From Streptomyces klenkii (lineage in GTDB: Bacteria; Actinomycetota; Actinomycetes; Streptomycetales; Streptomycetaceae), in contig NZ_RBAM01000019.1 in NCBI RefSeq assembly GCF_003626645.1, positions 19,245 through 83,244 of the forward strand: 64,000 nt of DNA, given 5' to 3'. The position numbers and the translations under genes were made by a program. Under the pieces are notes generated by a model. That model saw nothing but the letters and a program-made list of their open reading frames with translations, did no database searches and was not told the origin of the DNA. This document shows, piece after piece, positions 47,565 to 56,291 of the stretch (its first letter is position 1; each line of letters begins with the position of its first letter).

Positions 47565-47885
47565 GTGTCGGAAGCCAGGACCCCTGCGCAGATCGAGGCG
47601 GACATCGCCCGCAGGCGGAGCGAGCTCGCCGTGACGCTCGACGAGATCGGCGTGCGCATGCACCCGGCCACGATCATGGGCGACGCGAAGGCGAAGGTCG
47701 CCGCGAAGGTGGACCACACCGCGGGCCGCGCCTGCGCCACGGCGCACCGGCTGGTGGCGGACGTGAAGGCGCGCTTCACGACGGAGGAGGGCGCGCCGCG
47801 GCTGGAGCGGATCGTGCCGGTGGCGATGGTCGCGGTGGGCGTGATCGGCCTGATCGCGGCGTCCTCGCGCAAGCACGAAGGCTGA
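47565..47885 (+). CDS. DUF3618 family protein
   Basis: A 106-residue protein with the DUF3618 signature: RTPAQIEADIARRRSELAVT near the start, then TLDEIGVRMHPATIM. A single hydrophobic segment near the C-terminus (IVPVAMVAVGVIGLIAASS) makes it a tail-anchored membrane protein. The GTG start is preceded by GGAGG. The family often accompanies phage-shock or membrane-stress genes in actinobacteria, but no partner is visible here. Confidence 0.85.
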   Translation: MSEARTPAQIEADIARRRSELAVTLDEIGVRMHPATIMGDAKAKVAAKVDHTAGRACATAHRLVADVKARFTTEEGAPRLERIVPVAMVAVGVIGLIAASSRKHEG

Positions 47886-48032
47886 GCACGGAGCGTAAGC
47901 ACGAGGCGTACGCGCGAGGCCCGGGCAGAGCGTGGGCGGAGCGTAGGTAAGGCGTAGGCGGGGCGTAGGTCACATCCGCGGATCCGTGATCTGTGGCCGC
48001 AGTGCCGGGTGCGGGCGGGTACGGTCATCTGC

Positions 48033-48374
48033 GTGAGTACGAACACGACCCACGACAAGCTGCCCATCCGGATGCTGCACGACCGCGTGCTGGTCCGGAC
48101 CGACATCCCGGAGGGCGAGCGCCGGTCCACCGGTGGCATCGTCATTCCCGCGACGGCGGCGGTGGGCCGCCGGCTGGCCTGGGCCGAGGTCGTGGCGGTC
48201 GGGCAGAGCGTACGGACGGTGGAGCCGGGCGACCGGGTGCTGTACGACCCCGAGGACCGTGCGGAGGTGGAGGTCCGGGGCGTGGCGTACGTGCTGATGC
48301 GGGAGCGCGATCTGCACGCGGTGGCGGCGGAGCGGCTGGAAGGCTCCGAGGACTCGACGGGCCTGTACCTCTGA
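48033..48374 (+). CDS. GroES-like (Cpn10) protein
   Basis: A 113-residue co-chaperonin-fold protein. IRMLHDRVLVRTD, TGGIVIPATAA, VEPGDRVLYDPEDRAEVEV and the terminal RERDLHAV correspond to GroES strands. It diverges from canonical GroES: the mobile loop reads ERRSTGGIVIP and the usual groEL gene is absent beside it. It may be a secondary Cpn10-like protein. GTG at 48033 is the chosen start; a longer frame starts at 48009. Confidence 0.85.
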   Translation: MSTNTTHDKLPIRMLHDRVLVRTDIPEGERRSTGGIVIPATAAVGRRLAWAEVVAVGQSVRTVEPGDRVLYDPEDRAEVEVRGVAYVLMRERDLHAVAAERLEGSEDSTGLYL

Positions 48375-48417
48375 GTTCGCTCCACCCCTGAGTTCGCTCC
48401 ACCCCTGAGTTCGCTCC
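48371..48417. repeat. 17-bp tandem repeat upstream of riboswitch
   Basis: About 2.8 head-to-tail copies of the 17-base unit CTGAGTTCGCTCCACCC, starting at the stop codon of the GroES-like gene and ending 37 bases before the riboswitch. Confidence 0.85.
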
Positions 48418-48454
48418 GGCCGGGTTCGCGATGAGTTTGCTACGGTCGTAGACA

Positions 48455-48495
48455 CCCGACGAGACGCGCCGTACCGGGTCACGACAAGACGACGC
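48455..48495 (+). promoter_or_regulatory. Guanidine-III (ykkC-III) riboswitch
   Basis: The 41-base element aligns end to end with the known guanidine-III aptamer, including CCCGACGAG, GCGCCGTACCGGGTC and ACGACAAGACGACGC. Compared with the structurally characterised actinobacterial example as I recall it, the first stem changes from CCGG/CCGG to CCCG/CGGG, a compensatory change that preserves pairing. It lies 34 bases before the start of a small multidrug-resistance exporter gene, the classical target. Ligand binding is predicted, not shown here. Confidence 0.92.
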
Positions 48496-48529
48496 ACCCC
48501 TGGAAGCTCTACTCCACGGAGGTGCCGTC

Positions 48530-48850
48530 ATGGCATGGGTCCTGCTCGCCGTCGCCGGTCTGCTCGAGGTCGGCTGGTCGATCGGTATGAAGTTCACCGA
48601 GGGGTTCACGCGGCTGTGGCCGAGCGTGTTCACCATCGCGGGTATCGCCGCCAGCATGCTGCTGCTGTCCCAGGCGGCGAAGACCCTGCCCATCGGCACG
48701 GCCTACGGGGTGTGGGTGGGCATCGGCGCGGCCGGCGCGGCGGTCCTGGGCATGCTGGTCCTGGGCGAGCCGGCGACGGCGGCGCGGATCTTCTTCATCG
48801 TGCTGCTGCTGGTGGCGGTGGTGGGTTTGAAGGCGACCTCGGGGCACTGA
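48530..48850 (+). CDS. gdx: Guanidinium exporter of the SMR family
   Basis: A 106-residue protein with four membrane segments. The conserved Glu13 lies in AVAGLLEVGWSIGMKFTEG; GTAYGVWVGIGAAGAAVLGM in segment 3 and the final LLLVAVVGLKATSGH are typical of SugE/Gdx transporters. Dimers exchange protons for guanidinium. The riboswitch 34 bases upstream supports this substrate. CACGGAGG precedes the ATG. A fragment repeating its last 17 codons lies immediately downstream. Confidence 0.95.
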   Translation: MAWVLLAVAGLLEVGWSIGMKFTEGFTRLWPSVFTIAGIAASMLLLSQAAKTLPIGTAYGVWVGIGAAGAAVLGMLVLGEPATAARIFFIVLLLVAVVGLKATSGH

Positions 48851-48862
48851 CGGGCTGGGGGT

Positions 48863-48880
48863 CCGGGGGTTATCCCCCGG
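48863..48880 (+). terminator. Hairpin between gdx and SMR remnant
   Basis: 7-bp arms CCGGGGG and CCCCCGG with a TTAT loop, 12 bases after the gdx stop. Confidence 0.55.
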
Positions 48881-48891
48881 GAGATTGCAGC

Positions 48892-48945
48892 ATCGTGCTG
48901 CTGCTGGTGGCCGTGGTGGGCCTGAAGGCGACCTCGGGCCACTGA
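48892..48945 (+). pseudogene. Remnant of a second SMR gene (C-terminal codons only)
   Basis: A 54-base block repeats the last 17 codons and stop of gdx (48797-48850), offset by 95 bases. The copies differ at four bases, every one a synonymous third- or first-position change (for example TTG to CTG, GGT to GGC), so the peptide IVLLLVAVVGLKATSGH is unchanged. It is too short to work alone. It is most likely the tail of a deleted tandem paralogue; SMR genes often occur in pairs. Confidence 0.75.
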
Positions 48946-48955
48946 GGCGGGCCCG

Positions 48956-51319
48956 TCAGTAGTCCCCGAGCAGCCCCCCGTCCAGGCCTCCGCCCTTCGG
49001 CTCGTTCGGGAGGAACGTGGGCAGCCCCGGGATCGACGGCGGCCCCGTCGGCGGCCGGGTCGGGAAGCCCGTGGGCGGCCCGGTCGGCGGCAGCGGCGGG
49101 AACGACGGCTCGGACGGCGTGGGCGGCGCCGGGATCGACGGCGGCGCGGAGACCGTCGGCGGCGCCGGGATCGTCGGCTCCATGGTGGGCATCCGGGCCC
49201 CGCTCTCCAGCTCCAGGTCGAAGTCCTTGACCGACGTGCCGGAGAGCGCGGCCCGCGTGTACGAGGCCCAGATGTCGGCGGGGAACCCGCCGCCGTTGAT
49301 CCGGGCCTGCCCGGCCGCGCCGTAGAGCGACTTGTGCTCGCCGGTGTCGGAGTCCTGGCCCATCACGGCGACGACGGTCGCGAGGTCGGGGGTGAAGCCC
49401 GCGAACCACGCCGCCTTGTCGTCCTCCGCGGTGCCCGTCTTGCCGGCCGCCGGCCGCCCCGCGGCCTGCGCGCCCCGCCCGGTGCCGTTGTCGACGACGC
49501 TCTCCAGGATGGAGGTGGTGGTGTCGGCGGCGGTGCGCGTGACGGCCTGCTTGACGTCCTGGTTCGGCAGCGGGACGACCTCGGCGCCCTTGGTGACCTT
49601 GTCGACGAGGGTGTACGCGCCGTGCCGCCCGTGGTTGGCGAGCGTCGCGTACGCCTGGGCCATGTCCAGGACGCTGGCGTTGGCGACGCCGAGCGCGATG
49701 GAGGGGTTGGCGTTGAGGTCGGGGGTGTTCGCGGGGATGCCGAGGGCGACGGCGGTGTCCTTGACCTTGGCGGGGCCGACGTCCTGGGCCATCTGCGCGT
49801 AGACGGCGTTGACGGACAGGTCGGTGGCTTTGGTGACGGTGATCTGCCCGTACGAGACGTCGTCCTCGTTGGCGGGGGCGTAGCCGACGGGCCCGCCCGG
49901 CCCCTGCACGGGGCGCTTGTTCGTGCCGTCGTAGAGGGTGAAGGGGGTGATGGTGCGCCCGTCCTGCGTGGACGCGTCGTTGGCCACGGCCGAGGTGAAG
50001 ACGAACGGCTTGAAGGTGGAGCCGACCTGGAAGTCGCGGCGGGTGGCGTTGTTGACGAACTGCTTGGTGTAGTCGATGCCGCCGTAGAGGGCGACGACGC
50101 GACCGGTCCGCGGGTCGACGGAGGCGCCGCCGGCCCGTACGTACCGGTCGACTCTGCGGTCGTCGCTGAGCTCGTCCATCAGCTGTTTCTGCACGGCGTT
50201 GACGAAGGCGTCCTGCTTCTTCTTCTCCACGGTGGTGGTGATGCGGTAGCCGCCGCGGGCGAGGGTCTGCTCGTCGACGACCTTGTTGGTGGTGAGGTAG
50301 TCCTTGACCGCCTCGACCAGATAGCCGCGCTGGCCGGACATGCCGAGCCGGGCCCTGGCCTTGCCGGGCGCGGGGAACTTCATGGCGGCGCGGTCGGCCT
50401 GGCTCAGCCACTTCTTCTTGACCATGCCGTCGAGGACGTAGTTCCAGCGGGCGGTGGCGCGCGCCTGGTTCTCGGGGTGGGCGCCGACGTCGTAGAGGCT
50501 GGGGGCGTTGAGGAGCGTGGCGAGGTAGGCGCCCTCGGCGGTGTTCAGCTTGTCGGAGTCCTTGCCGTAGTAGGCCTGCGAGGCGGCCTGGATCCCGTAG
50601 GCGTTGCGGCCGAAGTAGCTGGTGTTCAAATAGCCTTCGAGGATGTCGTCCTTGCTCTCCTCGCGGTCCAGCTTGATGGCGATGAAGAATTCCTTCACCT
50701 TGCGGCTGATCGTCTGCTCCTGGCCCAGGTAGTAGTTCTTGACGTACTGCTGGGTGATGGTGGAGCCGGACTGCTTGCCCTTTCCGGTGACGGTGTTCCA
50801 GGCGGCGCGCAGCATCGCCTCGGGGTTCACGGCGGACTCGGAGTAGAAGTCGCGGTCCTCGGCGGCGAGCACGGCGTGCTGCACGTCCCGGGGCACCTTG
50901 CTGAGCGGCACGCTCTCGCGGTTGACCTCGCCGTCGCGGGCCAGCTGGCTGCCGTCGGCGTAGAGGAAGACGTTGCTCTCGGCGACCGCGGCCTGGTTGG
51001 CGGCGGGGATCTGCACGAGCATGTAGCCGGCGATGAGGCCGGCGGCGATGAGCAGGACGACGAGCAGGATGCCGCCGACCACCATGCGCCAGGTGGGCAG
51101 GAGGCGGCGCCAGCCGGTGCGGCGGGGCCGGCCGTTGCCGTTCCCGCCGGGCCCGCGGTCGCCGTTTCCGCCGTCGCCGCCGGGGCGGCGCGGCCGCCCG
51201 GGCTCGCCCGGCCTGCCGCCGTCACCGCCGCGACCCGGGCCGTCGCCGGCCCTCGGCGCCCAGCCCGCCGGTGCGCCCCGGCCGCCCCCGGCGGCCCGCT
51301 GTGCGTGCTCGTCGCTCAT
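48956..51319 (-). CDS. Class A penicillin-binding protein (glycosyltransferase/transpeptidase)
   Basis: A 787-residue bifunctional PBP. A Gly/Arg/Pro-rich cytoplasmic arm (~1-65) precedes one membrane segment (~70-98). The GT51 domain has AAEDRDFYSESAVNPEAMLR and GGSTITQQYVKN. The transpeptidase domain shows the SxxK motif in GSTFKPFVF, SVN in TDLSVNAVY and KTG in AAGKTGTAEDD. The C-terminus is a Pro-rich tail (IPAPPTVSAPPSIPAPP) of ~80 residues. It polymerises and cross-links peptidoglycan. The ATG at 51319 was preferred to upstream frames. Confidence 0.95.
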   Translation of the reverse strand: MSDEHAQRAAGGGRGAPAGWAPRAGDGPGRGGDGGRPGEPGRPRRPGGDGGNGDRGPGGNGNGRPRRTGWRRLLPTWRMVVGGILLVVLLIAAGLIAGYMLVQIPAANQAAVAESNVFLYADGSQLARDGEVNRESVPLSKVPRDVQHAVLAAEDRDFYSESAVNPEAMLRAAWNTVTGKGKQSGSTITQQYVKNYYLGQEQTISRKVKEFFIAIKLDREESKDDILEGYLNTSYFGRNAYGIQAASQAYYGKDSDKLNTAEGAYLATLLNAPSLYDVGAHPENQARATARWNYVLDGMVKKKWLSQADRAAMKFPAPGKARARLGMSGQRGYLVEAVKDYLTTNKVVDEQTLARGGYRITTTVEKKKQDAFVNAVQKQLMDELSDDRRVDRYVRAGGASVDPRTGRVVALYGGIDYTKQFVNNATRRDFQVGSTFKPFVFTSAVANDASTQDGRTITPFTLYDGTNKRPVQGPGGPVGYAPANEDDVSYGQITVTKATDLSVNAVYAQMAQDVGPAKVKDTAVALGIPANTPDLNANPSIALGVANASVLDMAQAYATLANHGRHGAYTLVDKVTKGAEVVPLPNQDVKQAVTRTAADTTTSILESVVDNGTGRGAQAAGRPAAGKTGTAEDDKAAWFAGFTPDLATVVAVMGQDSDTGEHKSLYGAAGQARINGGGFPADIWASYTRAALSGTSVKDFDLELESGARMPTMEPTIPAPPTVSAPPSIPAPPTPSEPSFPPLPPTGPPTGFPTRPPTGPPSIPGLPTFLPNEPKGGGLDGGLLGDY

Positions 51320-51733
51320 GTCTGTAGGGACTCCTCGGCCGCCGCCGTTGGTTCGGTCACGGCGGCGCGGTCTCGTGTCGGGCGGTCCGCGTGGTGCGTG
51401 TGGTCCACGCGGTGTGCGTGGTCCGCTGTGCTTCGTACACGTCGTGCACCCCGTCGAACACTGTCGCATCATGCGTTCCGCGCCAATGGCGCGTACCGCA
51501 CACAGGCCTGCCCGGCTCGGCCGTCCGGCGGCAGGCCGCCCACTCCGGCGGGTGAAAAACCGGTGGCCGACGCTTTTCCGGTTCAACGACGGGATGCGGT
51601 ACGAGATGCGCCCGTGCGGGGCCGTTGCGGTGAATGTCCCCTATCGGTCTCAATCGGGCTCCTTTCCGTGTCCTGTGCGTGTCCTGCCGGACGAGGACCC
51701 GGAACCAAGAATTCCGCTCGCTACGCTGTTCGT
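51320..51733. other. Divergent intergenic region, PBP and DUF1707 genes
   Basis: 414 bp. It contains imperfect GCGTGGTCCACGC-like repeats at about 51390-51430 and a short AT-richer patch before the DUF1707 start (51690-51735). I see no convincing gene or RNA structure. Confidence 0.45.
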
Positions 51734-52363
51734 ATGATGAGCGAACTTCCTGAAATGCGCGCCTCGGACGCCGAGCGGGAGCGCATCGCCGAAGCCCTGC
51801 GCGAGGCCGTCGCCGAGGGCCGGCTGACGATGGAGGAGTTCGAGGAGCGCCTGGAAGCGGCGTACAAGGCCAGGACGCACGGAGAGCTGGAGCCGCTCGT
51901 ACGGGACCTGCCGGCGCCGGGCGGCGGCGCGGCCGTCTCCCTCACCAAGGCGACGAGCTCGCCCGTGCCGGCCGGGGAGGGCTGGGCGGGGCGCATCGGC
52001 GGCCCCGCGGGCGGCACGGTGGCCGTCGGCGTCATGGGCGGCTTCCAGCGCAAGGGCACGTGGACGGTGCCGCGCCGGTTCACCGCGTTCGCCTTCTGGG
52101 GCGGCGGCGAGATCGACCTGCGCGAGGCGCGCTTCGAGGACGGCGAGATCGTCATCCGCTGCGTCGCGATCATGGGCGGCATGCAGATCGTCGTGCCGCC
52201 GGAGCTCGACGTGCACGTCGGCGGCTTCGGCATCATGGGCGGCTTCGGCGACAAGGCGTCGGGCGCGGGGACGCCGGGTTCCCCGCGCGTACGGATCACC
52301 GGCTTCGCCTTCTGGGGCGGGGTGGGGGTGGACCGCAAGGAACGACGGAAGTCGCTCGAGTAG
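51734..52363 (+). CDS. DUF1707 domain protein with LiaF-like C-terminal region
   Basis: A 209-residue protein. The N-terminal DUF1707 domain is clear (MRASDAERERIAEALREAVA, then LTMEEFEERLEAAYKARTHG). The C-terminal half contains two repeated beta motifs around GVMGGFQRKG and FGIMGGFGDKAS, with FTAFAFWGGGEIDLREARFE, as in cell-wall-active-antibiotic response LiaF-like proteins. No membrane segment is apparent. Two adjacent ATGs (51734, 51737) are possible starts. It is divergent from the PBP gene, which fits a cell-envelope role (inference). Confidence 0.85.
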   Translation: MMSELPEMRASDAERERIAEALREAVAEGRLTMEEFEERLEAAYKARTHGELEPLVRDLPAPGGGAAVSLTKATSSPVPAGEGWAGRIGGPAGGTVAVGVMGGFQRKGTWTVPRRFTAFAFWGGGEIDLREARFEDGEIVIRCVAIMGGMQIVVPPELDVHVGGFGIMGGFGDKASGAGTPGSPRVRITGFAFWGGVGVDRKERRKSLE

Positions 52364-52523
52364 CACGTACGGGTTCGGGCGCGGCCCGGCACCGCCGGAC
52401 AGGTGTCCGGTGGCTGCTCGCCGCGGCGGCGGCAAAGACATGCCCGCCGCCACGGCGAGAAACCCCCGCGGGGAGGGTCCGGCGGAATGCGGTTCCCGCC
52501 GGAGTCGTACGTACCCCGAAAAA

Positions 52524-53849
52524 TCAGAGCGCGGCCGCCGCCTGGCCCTTCAAAGCCTCCAGGTCCAGCGCCTGGGCCATCGCCTCGTACCCCGCGTCGC
52601 TCGGGTGCAGGTGGTCCCCCGAGTCGTACGCCGGGAGCAGCCGCTCCGGGGCGGCCGGGTCACGCAGCGTGCGGTCGAAGTCCACGACGGAGTCGAAGAC
52701 GCCGCCCGAGCGGATGATCTGGTTGACCCCCTGCCGCGTGACCTCCTGCCGCTGCACGGCGCCCTTGTGCCCGTGGAACGGCATCAGCGTGGAGCCGACC
52801 ACCCGCAGTCCGCGCTCGTGCGCGCGCCGCACCATCGACCGCAGCCCGTCGACGATCTGCTGCGGATTGTCGACCTGCGGCTTGCGCAGGATGTCGTTGA
52901 CGCCGAGCGCGATGACGACGACGCGGGCGCCCGTACGGCCGAGCACGTCGCGGTCGAAGCGCGAGAGGCCGCTGAGGTTGTTCGCGGTCGGCGAGGGAGA
53001 GTTGCTCAGCAGTATGCGGTTGCCGCTGATGCCCTCGTTGAGGACGCCGTAGCGCGGCGCGCCGGGCTCCGTGCGCAGCCGGGCGGCCAGGAAGTCCGTC
53101 CAGCGGCGGTTGAGGCCGGTGGAGGACGTCACGCCGTCGGTGATGGAGTCGCCGAGCGCGACGACGGCGCCGTGCGCCTCCTGCGTCCACACGTCGACGC
53201 CCGAGACGTAGCGCCAGTACGGCGTCTTCGTCGTGTACGCCGTGCCGAGCGGCTCCTCGGCCTGGTCGCCGCGGGCGATGAAGGAGGTCTGCCGGGCGCT
53301 CGCGTGGTAGGTGACCGGGCCGGACGGGGTCGGCGAGTACGTGGTGACGAGCAGGTCGGCCGCGGCGGGCACGGCCAGCCGGACCGGGTCGCTGATCAGG
53401 GACCCGCCGACCGGCACGGTGGCCGTGGGCTGCCCGGCGAACGTCAGCCGCTGCATGCTGCCGGGCACGGCGGCCGGCGAGCCGGGGGCCGCGGCGACGG
53501 CGAGCGAGGCGTGGGTGACGGCGAGCGGCACGGTGCCGTAGAGGTTGGAGAGCTGGATGCGCGCGCCCGTGCCGCCGATGCTGGTGTGGACCACGTTGCG
53601 GATGGACATGCCCGCGAAGCCCTTGGGGGTGTTCGGCTCGGCGGCCGCCGGTGCGGTGGCCCAGGTGCCCACCCACTGCCCGGAGGCGGCGGGCTCGGCG
53701 GAGCCGCGGTTCTCGTGCGAGCCGGTCACGGTCCGCCCGTCCCGGCCGGCGGTGCCGAGGAATATCGCGGTCGAGATGACGATCACCACGGCCGCCAGCG
53801 CGGCGAGTACGGCGTAGGCCGTACCGCGGGGCAGGGGTGGCCTGTTCAT
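52524..53849 (-). CDS. SGNH/GDSL-family hydrolase, membrane-anchored or secreted
   Basis: A 441-residue hydrolase. One N-terminal membrane segment (~12-36, AVLAALAAVVIVISTAIFLG) is followed by an exported chain. A beta-rich accessory domain covers ~60-210. The SGNH core has block I GDSITDG, block II NEGISGNRIL, block III ALGVNDILR and block V DHLHPSDAGY with the Asp and His. It should act as an esterase or lipase outside the cell. The ATG at 53849 has CAGGAG upstream. Confidence 0.9.
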   Translation of the reverse strand: MNRPPLPRGTAYAVLAALAAVVIVISTAIFLGTAGRDGRTVTGSHENRGSAEPAASGQWVGTWATAPAAAEPNTPKGFAGMSIRNVVHTSIGGTGARIQLSNLYGTVPLAVTHASLAVAAAPGSPAAVPGSMQRLTFAGQPTATVPVGGSLISDPVRLAVPAAADLLVTTYSPTPSGPVTYHASARQTSFIARGDQAEEPLGTAYTTKTPYWRYVSGVDVWTQEAHGAVVALGDSITDGVTSSTGLNRRWTDFLAARLRTEPGAPRYGVLNEGISGNRILLSNSPSPTANNLSGLSRFDRDVLGRTGARVVVIALGVNDILRKPQVDNPQQIVDGLRSMVRRAHERGLRVVGSTLMPFHGHKGAVQRQEVTRQGVNQIIRSGGVFDSVVDFDRTLRDPAAPERLLPAYDSGDHLHPSDAGYEAMAQALDLEALKGQAAAAL

Positions 53850-54144
53850 TGCGGATGTCTCCTGCGATGAGGCGGAGCGGGCAGCTCCGGTGCGGAACCG
53901 GGGACGAAAACAGCGACTGATCAGCAACAGCGCCCTCGCGGTCCGATCGCCGTTCCATGATCCCACGGGGGCCTCGGGGTCCGCTCGCGGGGAGCGGCCC
54001 TCGGTCCGGTGGATCACGCAACCTGTCACATGCGACTTGTCAGACGCGGGGAACTCCCGGTCCGTTCCAGGAGTAGGCCGGGTAAGGAGAATGCACGGAA
54101 GCCGGTCCGGAGCGGCCGGCGCAGGTGGAACGGGTGGTTAACGG

Positions 54145-55530
54145 GTGGTGCGGATGAAACGGTCGCCTGAGGGCGAGCGCGGTGGGGGGCTGGAGGGCGG
54201 GGGGCCGGACGGCGGAGGGGAGGGCGGTGAAGGTACCGCCGAACGGGTGATGCCCGCTCCGCCGGGCGCTCTCACCTACAGCGCCGCCGACGAGGAGAAG
54301 CGGCGCGGCGTCCGCCGGATGAAGGCCCTGGCCACGGGCCTGCTGCTGGCGGTCGCACTGGTGTACGGATTGGCGAAGTGGGGGCAGTCGGCGGGCGCGG
54401 GGGCCTGGACCGGCTACGTGGCCGCCGCGGCCGAAGCCGGCATGGTCGGCGCCCTCGCCGACTGGTTCGCCGTCACCGCCCTCTTCCGGCGCCCGATGGG
54501 CCTGCCCATCCCGCACACCGCGATCATCCCCACCAAGAAGGACACGCTCGGCCGCAGCCTCGGCGACTTCGTCGGCGAGAACTTCCTCTCCGGGGACGTC
54601 GTCCGCCTCCGGCTGCGCACCGTCGGCATCGCCTCCCGCCTCGGCACGTGGCTCTCGCGCCCCGAGCACGCCGACCGCGTCACCGCCGAACTGGCCACGG
54701 CGGTGCGCGGCGCGCTCACCGTCCTGCGGGACTCCGACGTCCAGGCCGTCGTCGGCGAGGCCATCACGCGGCGTGCCGACGCGGCCGAGGTCGCGCCCGG
54801 CATCGGGGCCATGCTGGAGAAGGTCGTCGCGGACGGGGGGCACCGGCGGGTCGTGGACCTGGTGTGCGTCCGCGCCCACGACTGGCTCGTCGCCCACGGC
54901 GACTCCGTCATGGGGGCCGTCACCGGCGGCGCGCCCGGCTGGACGCCGCGCTTCGTCGACCGGAAGGTCGGCGAGCGCGTCTACAAGGAACTCCTGCGCT
55001 TCGCCGCGGAGATGCGGGACATGCCCGATCATCCGGCGCGCGGCGCGGTCGATCGTTTCCTCGCGGACTTCGCGCGTGACCTCCAGTCCGACACGGACAC
55101 GCGGGCGCGGGTGGAGCGGCTGAAGTCCGAGTTGCTCGGCCGGGGCGAGGTCCAGGACGTCATCGCGTCCGTGTGGGCGTCGGTGCGCGCCATGATCGTC
55201 GCGGCGGCGGAGGACGAACGGAGCGAGCTGCGGCTGCGGGTGCGGGCGGGGATCCTCTCGCTCGGCGCGCGGATGGCGGGCGACGAGCGGTTGCGGGCGA
55301 AGGTCGACGGGTGGCTGGAGGACGCGGCGGTGTACGTCGTGACGACGTACCGCGACGAGATCACGTCGCTGATCACGGACACGATCGCGAGCTGGGACGC
55401 GGAACACACGTCCCGGAAGATCGAGGCCCACATCGGCCGGGACCTCCAGTTCATCCGCATCAACGGCACGGTGGTGGGGGCGCTGGCGGGCCTGTGCATC
55501 TACGGGTTGACGCGGGGGTTGGGGGGCTGA
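54145..55530 (+). CDS. DUF445 family membrane protein
   Basis: A 461-residue protein (or 458 from ATG 54154). A Gly-rich tract (~10-35) precedes two membrane segments (~60-105) with the family motif GMVGALADWFAVTALFRRPM and IPHTAIIPTKKDTLGRSLGD. A long helical, partly coiled region follows, and a final C-terminal membrane segment (VVGALAGLCIYGLTRGL). DUF445 proteins link to cell-envelope stability in some bacteria; the role here is unknown. A 563-bp repeat-rich gap follows. Confidence 0.88.
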   Translation: MVRMKRSPEGERGGGLEGGGPDGGGEGGEGTAERVMPAPPGALTYSAADEEKRRGVRRMKALATGLLLAVALVYGLAKWGQSAGAGAWTGYVAAAAEAGMVGALADWFAVTALFRRPMGLPIPHTAIIPTKKDTLGRSLGDFVGENFLSGDVVRLRLRTVGIASRLGTWLSRPEHADRVTAELATAVRGALTVLRDSDVQAVVGEAITRRADAAEVAPGIGAMLEKVVADGGHRRVVDLVCVRAHDWLVAHGDSVMGAVTGGAPGWTPRFVDRKVGERVYKELLRFAAEMRDMPDHPARGAVDRFLADFARDLQSDTDTRARVERLKSELLGRGEVQDVIASVWASVRAMIVAAAEDERSELRLRVRAGILSLGARMAGDERLRAKVDGWLEDAAVYVVTTYRDEITSLITDTIASWDAEHTSRKIEAHIGRDLQFIRINGTVVGALAGLCIYGLTRGLGG

Positions 55531-55736
55531 GGCTGTCGGGTGGGTTCCGGTGGTGGGCGCTCCGGGGTGGGGGGTCGGGGCCGCATATTTACGGGCCCGC
55601 CCCCGGCACGGAGATGTCACCCTCGTCGCACCGGACCCGCAAATACACGTCAGCGCCCCGACCCCCCACCCCTACGCCCCCACCACCTCCGCCCCCACCA
55701 CCTCCGCCCACTTCCAGCCCCTCCGGCCAGCCGAGG

Positions 55737-56045
55737 TCAAGGGCCGCCCCAGGCCCTTGAATCCGCCGCGACGGCGATCAGCCCCCACCGGGGCAATCGG
55801 CGGTGCCGAACCAAGCTCTGGCTGGTCAAGGGCCGCCCAGGCCCTTGAATCCGCCGCAGCGGCGATCCGCCCCCACCGGGGCATCCGGCGGTGCCGAGCC
55901 GACCTCGACCGAGCACCCCGGACGCCCCAGCCCGGCAGGGCACCCGGCGGTGCCGAACCAAGCACTGGCCGGTCAAGGGCCGCCCAGGCCCTTGAAGCCG
56001 CCGCCGCGGCGGGCAACCCCCACCGGGGGCACCGGCGGTGCCGAA
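55737..56045. repeat. Array of three imperfect hairpin repeats
   Basis: Three units start at 55737, 55826 and 55973. Each begins with a palindrome TCAAGGGCC-(5-6 nt)-GGCCCTTGA, then a GC-rich tail including CCCCACCGGGG and GGCGGTGCCGA. Units are ~75-147 bases long and differ by substitutions and indels that would break any shared reading frame. The array fills most of the gap between 55531 and 56093. No protein is supported here. Confidence 0.8.
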
Positions 56046-56093
56046 GAACCCCGGGACGTACGTTCCCAAGACCCGCCCGGTTAGGGTCACCCC

Positions 56094-56291
56094 GTGTTGA
56101 AACGTCCCGCCTTGCCGTGGTTGCTCGCCCCGTACGTCCTCTTCCTCGCGGTCCTGCCGCTCGTGGACCGCGTGCGTCCCACCGTCCTCGGCCTCCCCTT
56201 CCTCTTCTTCTGGCTGCTCGCGGCCACCCTCCTCACCCCCGCCGCCGTCTTCCTCGCCTGGCGGGGCGACCGCAAGCGAGGCCGCGTGTGA
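56094..56291 (+). CDS. DUF3311 family small membrane protein
   Basis: A 65-residue protein with two hydrophobic segments (PALPWLLAPYVLFLAVLPLV and GLPFLFFWLLAATLL) and a charged end (WRGDRKRGRV). DUF3311 proteins typically precede sodium:solute symporters. The symporter GTG overlaps its last codons (GTGTGA). It may be a regulatory or assembly subunit. The start is GTG 56094. Confidence 0.9.
   Translation: MLKRPALPWLLAPYVLFLAVLPLVDRVRPTVLGLPFLFFWLLAATLLTPAAVFLAWRGDRKRGRV

Noticed and set aside
48535..48945. A gene running through the gdx region to 48945
   Set aside because: In that frame it reads Arg/Gly-rich sequence through gdx and only ends with the SMR tail; gdx in its own frame is certain and the tail is a remnant.
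49334..51730. Long plus-strand open frame antisense to the PBP gene
   Set aside because: Its sequence is low-complexity Val/Gly/Arg; the minus strand contains SxxK, SVN and KTG motifs in the correct order. Only the last 209 codons (51734-52363) form a real gene.
55737..56045. Possible CRISPR array
   Set aside because: Units are 75-147 bases long, vary in sequence, and lack uniform spacers or cas genes; palindromic REP-like repeats fit better.
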